NCBI RefSeq assembly: GCF_001540865.1
Contig: NC_033621.1
Location: 17,072,573 to 17,136,572 of the forward strand
DNA length: 64,000 bases
Reading direction: 5' to 3'
Source: Ananas comosus
Taxonomy: Eukaryota; Streptophyta; Magnoliopsida; Poales; Bromeliaceae
This document shows, piece after piece, positions 30,975 to 41,629 of this stretch. The position numbers and the translations under genes are program-made. How positions within the stretch are numbered: the stretch's first letter is position 1; each line of letters starts with the position of its first letter. The notes under the pieces are model-generated. The model worked only from the letters and a program-made list of their open reading frames with translations. It ran no database searches and had not been told where the DNA came from.

Positions 30975-33476
30975 TGTAACACTCCACATCCCTCGTAAGT
31001 CGTGCCGAGTTCCGTCAAAACGAGCGGAACGCGAAATTGAACGAGTTAGAATGGACCCTAAGTGCATTGGAGTTCATAAACGGAGCAAAAAGGGACCCGG
31101 AAAGCAAATTTGGAAATCTGGCTAAGTCCCAGATTTTGAGCTCTCGGGGACCGGTCCCTGAAGGAGAGACCGGTCCCCGTGCGCGTAGCCTGCCAGGAAA
31201 TCCTGAGGCATCCGGTCCCTGGTGGTGAGACCGGTCCTCGGGAGACCGGTCCCTGACGGGCAGACCGGTCCCTCGCTGCGCAACAGCCGAAAATTCGAAA
31301 ATTTTGGCTAAGTCCTGGAAAATCCCCGTTCGGGAACCTGTCCCTGGTCGGGGAGACCGGTCCCCGAAGGCGAAAAATGCCCAGTCTGGGCATTCAAAGT
31401 GCGAAACATTGGGAGGGGCTTAACTGCAATTTACAAACACTATATAATGACTATCCCTATCTTCCACAGCTATTTTCCATGACACTCTCACGTCCATCTT
31501 TCCTCTCTTTCTCTCTCTAGAACCCATGCTCTAGAACTTGAAAAGAAGAAGAACAAGAGCAGAGGAGAGGATTTGGAGCGCTTTTGGAGGCTTCTACAAG
31601 CTCTCCAATCAAGAATAGTCTGGAGGAGCTAGGCATAAGGTGAGTTTTGTGAAATGGACCTAGGTTTCGATTTTGGTTTGAAATGGCCAGCTTGTGCTCC
31701 CTAAGGCTATTGATCGGCTCCTTTTTTGAGCTCATGCTATACCATGGAACCATGAGAGCTCTTAAGGTGCTCTCATGGTGATCCTTGAAATGATGTTTGG
31801 AGCCGCCTGGGTGTACCAAAGTCTAGAAACCTTGTTAGGGAGATGCTTTCTTAGAGATCTATGCTATTCTTTGGCTTAGGTTGGATCGATTCTGGGAAAA
31901 CCCTATATGCTAATATTAGGGCATTGGATTTTGGGGCTTTTGCCACTATGAATTTTTCCGGTGAACAAATCTGACTCGTATAAACTAAATTGGGTGTTCC
32001 TATAACCCGTGGGACACTGTCGTGTTAAACATTTCGAAACATGTTAGAGTATCGTTCATATACATAAAGGCCTAATGTCGGCACTTATATTTGATTATAA
32101 GGCGCGGAAATCTAGGCTTTCGTAAAGTACGGGTGCCATTAATATTCTACAGCCCCACATGACAATGATGGTGGGGTGTACGTCCGAACTTCGTTGATTC
32201 CCTTTATGTCTGTTTTTCTCTATTCTTGATGCATATATGATATATCTATATACCCATCATGCACCTGTTGGTAGCTTACATGTGGAACTTGGTTTGAACC
32301 TTCATTTAATATGCTTCCTAACTAGTTGCATATAGTAGAAATAAAGGTACCCAAATGGAACATGTGTGATTGGACCTCAAGTTTGTATTAAATTGGACTT
32401 TGACTATTAAGACCAACAAGGTGTCTATTGACATAGAAAAATAATTGCTGAGAGATGAACAGTTGAATATAATTTTAACGCCATAAATGACATGGTCGAA
32501 AGTAAAGCTAAAAAGTGCTAAGAATAAATAGGTAGATGACCTATCGTGATAATTGGCATTGTGAACTATGCTAATCGAGTCCTCAAGTTGAGAAATTAGA
32601 TCGATACTTCACATTGTCGTTCTTGGCTTTAGGTAGGTCGCTCCCGCCTCGAAGGTGCGCTTCCCGGAGTTGTCACCACTGGCGTGTAAAAGTCCGGAAC
32701 CAGTTGACGGTCCTAGGAGGAATTCGAGTCCCCCGTTATTAGTGATTTGGTTGTGAGTTATTAGGGTTAACAGAGTTAACTCGTAACATTGGTAAGAAGC
32801 CAAAAGTTATTATGATTGGACGCATGCATATTTCCATTTTCGCATTGAAATTGTATATCTACTGATCTTTCTTCTTGCAGGTATAGTATTATTTGTCATT
32901 AGTTAATGGTTACTTTTCTTCCTTTGAAATACTTATGCCTGATGACCTAGTGGTAAGTCGGCAGGTTGGATGCCATGAGCCACTTGAACTTCGTTTGTAA
33001 TTCTCAGCACCCACTAACTTCCTACAGGTCCTATACACAGGGCGGCGAGTGACCGAGCATAGGGTTTGGCGTCGAGGTACGCCCGCGGTACTTATCATTT
33101 TGTAGTCATTCCCTTTTGTTATACAGTATCAACTTTAATCGTTGATTTTAGTATGTAAAGAGTGAAAACAATCATGTATTTGGTGGATGACTAAATATAA
33201 AAAGATATGATGGTTGAATGGAATGTAATAGCTTTGTTTACTTGAATTTGGTTTAAATGAAATCAAATATCATGTGTGGTTTATATTTAGCTTAGAGCTT
33301 TCGCTTCCGTTGTTGCTTGCCCTCGCGCAAGCCTTGTATTATATATGCAATTCTCTTGTTGATTGCTTAATTATACGTGTTGTTAGAGCCTTGGACGGAC
33401 AGGGGAGGCTCTGTCCGTTCGGCGTCTGTCGACGTGACCCGAACCGGACCAAATTGGCGGGGATTGGGGCGTGACA
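30975..33476 (+). mobile_element. Solo LTR nested in the 3' LTR
   Basis: It runs from TGTAACACTCC to TTGGGGCGTGACA, 2,502 bp. Perfect 5-bp duplication CCGTT flanks it (30970-30974 and 33477-33481). It carries its own paired ACCGGT array (31150-31361), TATA run (31439-31448), donor AAGGTGAGT near 31640, a weak version of the hairpin near 32985-33005, acceptor CTACAG (33027), and the CTTGC-CCTCGC-GCAAG hairpin (33316-33331). The 52175 LTR is a diverged relative. Confidence 0.9.
31150..31361 (+). promoter_or_regulatory. Paired ACCGGT array in the nested solo LTR
   Basis: Cores at 31150/31169, ~31210/31230 (first mutated), 31245/31264, and ~31336/31356. Partners lie about 19-21 bp apart. The TATA run is ~80 bp downstream. 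Confidence 0.7.
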
Positions 33477-35710
33477 CCGTTCCCATGCGGGGAGAGACCG
33501 GTTCCCGAATGTTGGTTTTGCGTGGCAGGCTGAGAGACCGGTCCCAGGTGTCGGGGAGACCGGTCCCCAAGCACGAAAACTGCCCAGACCGAGCAGTGCA
33601 CAAATTGCACAGTTGAGGGACCTATGTGGATTTTGTTGCATGAGGGGGCTTATATGGCATTTCCTCTCCCTCACACCCTCACTTCTCTCCCTCACACTCT
33701 CTCTACACTCTCTAGAAAGAGAAGAAGAAGGAGAAGAAGAAGGAGTAGAAGGAGAGCTAGCTTTGAGGCTTTGGAGCATCTTCCTCAACCTCATTTCTCA
33801 CGTTGGAGGCTTGGAGCTCGTGGTTGAAGCTTTGTGGAGGATCAAACTTCAACCCTTCTTCGTTTAGAGCTTGGTTTCGAGCTTCTCTTGAGGTTGGTAG
33901 CTTGTATTCTCCATTTAATACAAGTTTTTCTAGATTTTGGTAGATGAAACCCTAGTTTTGAGATTTAGGGTTTATTTTGGAGATTTTCGATTTGAGGGCT
34001 TTGAGGCCCAATTGATTGGTTTAGAACCTTCCTCTAGGTTGGTTTGGAAGGGTCCGTGCTCTCTTTTGAAGCTTGAGAAAGGAATTCTACACGAGAGGTG
34101 AGTCGTGCCCTTTATACCTAGATGGTTAAAGATTGAGCTTGGTATTGTTCGTAAGATTCGTTTAACTCTTGTTCCTACATCTTTAGGGTGCTAGGAGACT
34201 AGTGGATACCTTCGTCGGAGCAAACGAAGGAGCACAAGAGTTGTGGTGGGTTTGGCTTCATGAGAACGGGGCAAAATGGCCCCTATGCTTGCTATACTTG
34301 TCGTAACGTCTTTTTAAATGCAAATCCATGCTAGATAGGATTTATGTGAATTTTAGAACACTTAAAATGCATGTCTTATATATCATGAAAATTTCACTCT
34401 ATATAGTAGAGCATTATGGGTCAATTTCATGCATGTGAGAAGTATTCGTGTTAGTGACTTGGAAACATGTCTCTTATGTTAGAAATTGCTTAAATTATGT
34501 ATTTGCAAACAATAAACTCATGTTTGGACTTAGTGGACAAAAACGCCATAAAGGGGCACTTGACATAGTAAACTGTGAAATTGCAACATAGAGACATAGT
34601 AATAGGCCATTGAACATCTGCTATATTCCATGTTAGAGACATGATGACATAGAGATAGGCCTTTGGGACATTTGATATATATATTCCATGTTTTTAGACA
34701 TGAGGACTTGGTACTTGAGACGGATCTTGCGCTACTTGCCATTGTGCTCATTCGCACATGCTTGTGAGGGTCGCTTCCTACAAGCCGGCACTCCGGAGTT
34801 GGCAATCGCGATACATATTCGCCGTGCGGGATTGGGCGCCGAAGTGGATTGCCGTGGGCTAGGCTCATTCCTAGAGTGGGGATGTTGACTACCACGGGGC
34901 AATTAGGCTCAGCACCGGCCATACAGCCTAGGGTGGATCTCAGGGCCAGACAGCCTTCAGGCGGGTCTCTTCAGATTTGACTTGGAGCATTCATCATGCT
35001 ATGTGGACTTTGATTAGAATAGTAAACAATGACATCTTTACTATTTGACTTATGGACATCATACTAGCGATGCTTGGGTACATTCATACGAGAATAGCTT
35101 TTCTTACTTATGCTAAATCATGCTAAGTAGAGATATCATGTGGTAGCAAATATTCATGCTTATTTACTTGTCGTACATATCGCTCTTGTTTATATCTGCT
35201 TACTGACCATTTTTTTTTAGTTTGGGCCTAGTGATGCATTCACTGAAGCCAGTAATTGCCTACTGAAAACTATTATTCAATAGTTCTCACGCCCTCTATT
35301 TTATAGGTTTATTTCAGAGTCTTCGGCACCGGCGGAGGTACGGGATCGCGGCAAGGGAGTCGCATAGCTAGATAGCGGAGCTTGTTGTTGCTCCTAGGTG
35401 GTTACTCTCTTCTTTTTGGTTTTTGTGAGAGAGAGAGAGTTTTGTACCATGTATAGAGACCACCTGTGTACGTTGTTTAGCTTTCGTTTTTGGGATTCTT
35501 ATTGTATTACTTTATGTTTTTACATAGCAGATTTCACTTTATGTTCCTTTACCTTTTGTAGCTTCTAGATACACTTTGCTCTGATACATCTAGATGTTCT
35601 CTTTTTATTGCCTTATTTATCGTTTTGTTTTAGACGCTTTGTATGTTTTAGACATATGGCGGGTCTGGGCACGTGCCGGGCGGGCTTCCGCTAGGTCCCG
35701 GGGCGTGACA

Positions 35711-38326
35711 CACTGACAAACAAGGGAGTACAATACACAAATAAGAGCATGAATCAAATAGTCAACTACAGTAGTATCACAGATAGATAGATAAATGTCA
35801 TGAACCAAAATACAAAATAATGCCGCTACTGTAACATGAATTAAGATACTAACCATGAGGTACCCAATCAACCACCGTAGTTAGGAAGATCAGTGAATAA
35901 TTATCATGAATAAACATACAAGCGATACTGCTACTGTAAGCTAAACGGCTACTAGATACTATGCATAACTCAAATAGAGATATTATACATCAACTGGACG
36001 TGTGAGTAATCCAAAATATACCCTATTGTGGCCAGTCATAAAGATCCGGCCTAAACTCGCCCACTAGGTCTCAAGGACTGCAAATCAAGTACCACTCCAG
36101 AGGGACACATCAACCCGCACCCAAAGTTGCTAACTTTGTCTAAGCACGGTGTATATCAAGTATGAGGGTGAGAACTCAAGGTGACGAATCTTGTTTATGA
36201 AATATCACCTCCCAGTAGACTGGCAATTAAAGAAATCTGGGTTAGGAACCCTGTCTAGGACTCCCTCAGTGCCATACAAGCTATAGTCATATGTGTATGC
36301 TCAAATCTCCAATAATCTAGACTCAACAATCAAATCACTACCTATAGGCGACAGTAGGAGCCAACAGGTAATCTCAAGGGATGTCAATGACGACACTGGG
36401 AGCCAAACTCTCTGGGTCGACTAGCATGCTACACTATATAAGTATATAGGGAAGATAAAGATAATGCAAGTAACAGAAGTGAGCATGCTAAAGACTCAAT
36501 CATGACAGAATACGTCATCCGAGCCCTAAGTCAAATCAGAGAGAGTAAACGCCGATCAACTAAGTCAATCTCACTAAAGATAAATCAACCGACTATCATG
36601 ATCATAACTCAACTAGGAGTAAATACCGATCTATCATATCCTATAATAAACAGGTGGATATTCCACCAGATCACCACTTACTCTACATGTCACACACGAG
36701 CTATACGAGAGAGATCAATCAAGGAACTACGCATCGATACGATAACCAACATATAAGCAATAAGCATGTAGAGTGAAAGCATTTAGTAATATAAAGTTAA
36801 GAGATGTCCTACTCAACCAACATAGAATGGATCAAACAAGGGGGAATCGGGTAAGATACAACTTTATTAACTTCGGAATGGAGCACCCACCTCACCAAGT
36901 ATCCAAGTTCTTGACTCGACCGATGATTCTAAAAGTCACATGTACCTACCAAAAAAACCAACATCAACATCATGCGTGTCATCTATACCGACCCGACACG
37001 CTCCACCTATACTCGCATGTATCGCAATGCGAACAGAGCATCAGTTCCATAAACCATATTACCAAACCAAACCCAACAATAACCGACTCTCTATAAGGAG
37101 TCACAACAATGCATACATTGTCCCAAACGCACAACCTTAGAGGTTGGGATGACTGCACACCAAGAGCTCAACGACCATTGAATAAAACTACAACAAAGCC
37201 TAAATATGCTGTTGCAATAATTCGAACACCACTTTAGTGTCGAACCACACACTCACTATAAAATTGGCCCTACGATGCTCACAACATCGTCACAATCACC
37301 AGTTGGTGACATAAAGTCACCCACAACACACTACGACACAAACAGAACATCAAATATTTTTACCGATCTCCTGGATCTGCCGATTTCTGCATAAACCGAC
37401 TGGAATGCCAACCTTAGGAAGTGTCACGAGTCACACCAAAATATCTCAAAATTACACCCGCTGTCCCATACCACCGCATTTTGGGTTTTAGGGATAGCCA
37501 CACATAAACATGCTTCGGCGGGAGCCCCAACTCCAAAAAGTGACTCCAAAATAGGTCTCACGATACCTATTTCAGTATCCGGACAACCCACAATGCATTC
37601 GCTGCCACGAAAGGTACAAAATGTGAGGCCAAACCAGCCAACGAGGCTCGCCAACAAAATCCGCTATCTCAAAAAACAGGTCTCGCGATACCTCAAAATT
37701 ACACCCGCTGTCCCATACCACCGCATTTTGGGTTAGGGATAGCCACACATAAACATGCATCAGCGGGAGCCACAACTCTAAAAAGCGACTCAAAAATAGG
37801 TCTCGCGATATCTATTTGCCCACAACGCATTCGCTGCCATGAGAGGTACAAAACATGAGACCAAACTAGCCAACGAGGCTGACCAACAAAACCGGACAGC
37901 AACAATGTCAATTTCATGATAACGAAACCGAAAACCGCACTATCGATCCGATTTCGACTCAATTTTGTGTTATTTCGCACTAAATCGGCCACAGAATGAT
38001 TCCAAACCTAGGACAATAAGTCCAAACATCTAATACTACCAAACATCGCTGTCCAACACTCTTCGTGGCGTGAAAAGTGTTGAAAAGCCGACAACATTAT
38101 GTAATCACACGTAACATCACTAAAAGCAAATGAAAATGAGATTCGTACAAAATACCGAAATTCCTCAATCTGAATTGGACCAGTAGTTCAAGGGGGTTGT
38201 CAACACTCTTCTGGCTGTAGAGAACCCACAAAGTATTCACCCAAATGGTCACCGACCGTCAGAGAGCGAAAATTGGCCATAGAGAGCCGATTTCGGTACA
38301 TGATGGGTTCGCAATTTCACCGAGCG
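35711..38326 (-). mobile_element. LTR fragment related to family E, minus strand
   Basis: 37440-37910 resembles the reverse complement of 6950-7400 (GTGCGGCTGTCCC..ACCCAAAA, GGGACAGC words). Other stretches (CCGCTACTG, GTAGAGTGAAAGCAT) also echo the family E LTR. Neither terminus is present. No protein-coding gene is recognised. Confidence 0.45.
37446..37910. repeat. ~247-bp tandem duplication
   Basis: 37446-37692 and 37693-37910 repeat the same order of words (TCAAAATTACACCCGCTG, CCACACATAAACATGC, CGCATTCGCTGCCA) at a 247-bp offset, with several small differences. Confidence 0.8.
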
Positions 38327-40665
38327 TGTAACACACTAAACTTTAACAAATTGCAATGTTCGAGTGTTTGATTTGTGTTCTGAGCTTTTTCAGGTTTTTT
38401 GGAGGGTCGTTGACAGTGTTCCGACCGGTGACTCGCGTCCGGAGGAACGGGGATGAGTATTTAGCACTAAAACCTTCAAACTGTAGGTTTTGGGGTGCTG
38501 GGTACCGGTACCAGAGAAGAGGTACCAGAACTGCATCGCGCACTAGAGAAGAGTGCTCTCGGGTTTGAGCTCTGCGTGGCAGGGTACCGGTACTGCATCG
38601 CCCGAGTACCGGTACTGGACCTGGTACTGGTACTGCATCGCGAGCGTACCGATATGCAGTGTATTTTCTCGCTTCACCGGGGCTGGGGTTTGGCAAGCTC
38701 GGCTGCGGGGTACCGATACTCCAGCCCGCATACCGGTACGCGGTGCAGATTCAGTCTGCACGTTTTGGACGGGTCTTTTTGAGATTGTTACATCTCTATA
38801 TATATCCCCACAGCCCTTTGAGAGCTCTTTTGAGCCCTAAACCGTGGAGACCTCAGGTGAGAGCCCTTCTCTCTGAATTTTCTCTCTTTTCTTGAGGATT
38901 TAGCTTGATTTGATCTCCTCTTTTTGCTCCTTTTGCTTCATGTTGGTTTTCCAACCATTGGAGAAGCCTTGGAGTTGTGTTTGTTGCTCCTTGGAGGAAA
39001 GATCTTCAACCTTAGCTCATTCCTAGCTTGGTTTGGAGCTTGTTAAGAGGTTAGTAACTTAGATATTCTCTTTAGATCTTGATTTAGTGGATTTTTGTGG
39101 AGGAAACTTAGAAATGAGAAATTTAGAGTTTATTTTGGAGGTTTTTGATTTATAGCTTTTGGGGTTTAATTGATGGGTGTAGAACTTCCTTTTAGGTGGA
39201 ATTAGAAGTATTCTAGCTTCCATTTAGAGTTTGGAAGAGTTCTACACCATCTAAGGTGAGTTTTGACCTCTTTTTGGGTTGGTTAAAGATGAACTCGTGG
39301 AGTGTTCGTTCATTGTCCCTAACCCTCTTAGAATTTTCTCTAGGGAGCTAGGAGAGTAATGGACATTCTCGTTCGCGCAAACGAAGGGGATACGAGGAGT
39401 TCTCGGTGGGTTTGACCTCACCGAAATGGGTGAACTCCCTCTATGTTATATTCTTTATCGTAAAAATAAAAAATCATGCATATTCATGCTAGATATAGCA
39501 TAATGAAATTGTAGAATGCATAAAATGCACATGCCATATATCATGTTGTATGGTCCCTATGTAGTAGGAAGAGAATTGCATAGTAAGTTGCATATGAAAT
39601 GGCATTCTCATGATATGGTAGAAATCATGTTGTATGTAATAATATGACAAGCTTTTACTTGCTTATGAACAATGGATATATACTAGACATAGAAAAAATA
39701 TAATGTCATAAAGTGGCATTGGACTTGGAACATGTATTGATATAGTAAACCATAATGTTAAAAAGTGGTATTAGACTTAGTAAACGGTTAAACCTTTACA
39801 TTATGACATGGAACTAGACCTTTGGGTTGCTAGTGCTTATACCATGTGTGAGACATGATGACCGTGTACTTGAGAGGATGATCACGCTTGCTTGCCATTT
39901 GTGCTCATTCGCACATGCTTGTGAGGGTCGCTCCCAACAAGCCGGCACTCCGGAGTTGGCCTACGCGACATATGCTCGCCCGTGCGGGATTGGGTCCCTA
40001 CTGGGTCGCCGTAGGACAGTCACATTCCTAGTGGGAAATGCTGGACTACCCGGGATCATTAGGCGGCACAAGCCGTACTACACTTGTGTAGGTCCTAGAT
40101 TGGAATTGGGAAATGACATGTAAACGATTAAATGACAATTATTACTTGATAGTAGGTATTGGTTGGACATAGTAGTACACTTGTTCGATTTAGTAGTATA
40201 CTTGTTGATCACATTTAGTGCATATTTGTATACATGTGGACATATTTAGAGCATACTAGAATATTTATTGGATATACTCAATCATGATAGATTTAGTAGT
40301 ATTACATGTTTAACATCATGCCAGTTGAGGCATAGTAGCTTAGCAAATTACATTGTTAAATGTGCTTGTTGTTTAATTCAGTTCTTTTTTACTACTTTTG
40401 CCTCTATAGCTTAGTGGTGTATTTCGCTGATGTCGGCAGTTTACCCACTGGGAACTATTGATTAATAGTTCTCACACCCTATATTTTGTTGTTTTTGTTT
40501 ACAGAGCCTTCCACTCCGGGAGAGGCTAGGGACCGCGACAAGGGTGCCGCGTTTAGCTAGATTGCTAGGAGTTTTACTCTAGGTGGTTCATCTCTCTTTT
40601 TGTTTTTGTTGGAGAGAGTGAGCATCTTTGTATCCTATGTGTATAGTGTTAAGGATTTTATAGGT
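38327..40665 (+). mobile_element. Family C LTR, 3'-truncated
   Basis: It starts TGTAACACACTAAAC. It has a GTACCGGTAC-type array, TATA run (38797-38805), donors CAGGTGAGA (38857) and AAGGTGAGT (39255), the conserved GGTCGCTCCC..CCGGAGTT block (39925-39960), the hairpin 40450-40473 and acceptor TTTACAG ending 40504. Resemblance to the 24249 LTR stops near 40665; no GTGACA end is present. Confidence 0.75.
38504..38737 (+). promoter_or_regulatory. GTACCGGTAC array of family C
   Basis: Intact cores at 38504, 38586, 38608 and 38732. Decayed ones at ~38522, 38626, 38648 and 38712. Partner spacing is 20-22 bp. A TATA run follows ~60 bp downstream. Confidence 0.65.
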
Positions 40666-40916
40666 TGGCGAATTTCGTAAAGTTGGTTGGAGTCTTGAAG
40701 AGTTGATCGCAGAAGTTTTTGACGAAAAGATTCAAATTGAAGAAATAAGACTCATTCGGAAAGCTCGACACCCAAGGTATAAAGAAAAGATCATTTGTGG
40801 TGAATATACCTAATTAGACTAAGTTCAGAAGGCTTAGATTACTTTAAAAATTCTTTACTGAACTTTTCTGTGTTCTGGAACCGGTCCCTGAGGTCAAGAG
40901 ACCGGTTCCCCTAAGG
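40666..40916 (+). other. Unassigned segment with one ACCGGT pair
   Basis: The origin is unclear. A GGAACCGGTCCC / AGACCGGTTCCC pair lies at 40880 and 40901, 21 bp apart, so it is probably a scrap of another LTR promoter. Confidence 0.4.
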
Positions 40917-41529
40917 TGTAAGGAAGTGAATTCTCGAAATATGAGGATTGCACTCCATCCAGGATCGACTAATTGTCGAGAGTATACCCTTTGTGGGAGT
41001 TGGGAATGTCCAAAGCACAAAAAGTGCCTTGGAGTTGAGTCCGCGAGAGCAAATGAGGCAAATGGCATCATTGGGCAGAAGTTGCTCTCGGGGACCGGTC
41101 TCTGCAGGTGAGAGACCGGTTCCCCTGGCTGGTTGTAGCGGGGTTGCGTGATGCAACCGATCCCTGGCAGGGAGGGACCGGTTCCGGAACGTGGTCCCAG
41201 CGAGAGATGCCAAAAATTGGCTAAGTCCTGAAAATCAAGCTCTCGGGGACCGGTCTCTCAGGTGAGGACCGGTCTCCCGAGGACCGGTCTCCCGGGGAGA
41301 GACCGGTTCCCGAACGCGTGCGCCCGAGGGAAGCTCTCGGGGACCGGTCCCAAGTCGGGGAGACCGGTCCCTCCGCGCGAAAACTGCCCAGTGAGCAGAG
41401 CAAGAGAGAATGAGAGTGAGAGAGTGAAATGAGAGAGTGTACGGGAGAGAGGAGGCGCTCAGCCCACTCTAATAAAGGCCATTTTGCATTTAGACGGCCC
41501 TCAACTTTTAACTCTTTGCACAGCCCGTC
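40917..41529 (+). mobile_element. 5' part of a family D LTR, broken at a gap
   Basis: It starts TGTAAGGAAGTG and matches the reverse complement of 5160-5877. From about 41394 the sequence switches to the opposite orientation (41400-41529 matches 5028-5150 directly). It then runs into Ns. Confidence 0.75.
41094..41368 (+). promoter_or_regulatory. Dense ACCGGT array
   Basis: Cores at 41094/41115, 41156/41177 (first is ACCGAT), 41249/41268, 41283/41302 and 41343/41363. Pair spacings are 21, 21, 19, 19 and 20 bp. Confidence 0.75.
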
Positions 41530-41629
41530 NNNNNNNNNNNNNNNNNNNNNNNNNNNNNNNNNNNNNNNNNNNNNNNNNNNNNNNNNNNNNNNNNNNNNNN
41601 NNNNNNNNNNNNNNNNNNNNNNNNNNNNN
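41530..41629. other. 100-N scaffold gap
   Basis: Exactly 100 Ns. The 5' LTR and start of the following gypsy element presumably lie in it. Confidence 0.99.

Larger units (their letters stand above)
24249..35710 (+). mobile_element. Ty3-gypsy (chromovirus-type) LTR retrotransposon, internally deleted
   Basis: 5' LTR 24249-26752, primer-binding site 26761-26772, gag, protease, RT, integrase C-terminus with a chromodomain-like tail, polypurine tract 30689-30700, and 3' LTR 30701-35710. The 3' LTR contains a 2,502-bp solo LTR; removing it and one target copy leaves 2,503 bp, matching the 2,504-bp 5' LTR. RNase H and most of integrase are deleted, and there are stops, frameshifts and a foreign LTR fragment in gag, so it is non-autonomous. 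The outer target duplication is not visible (TCTAG versus CACTG). The domain order and chromodomain-like end point to the Tekay/Del group. Confidence 0.85.
30701..35710 (+). repeat. 3' LTR of the gypsy element (interrupted)
   Basis: It starts TGTAATATACTGG and ends CGGGGCGTGACA. It aligns to the 5' LTR throughout except for the inserted 30975-33476 segment. Its first 20 bases differ from the 5' LTR more than the rest does. ACCGGT cores flank the insertion (33497, 33537, 33559). Confidence 0.88.
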
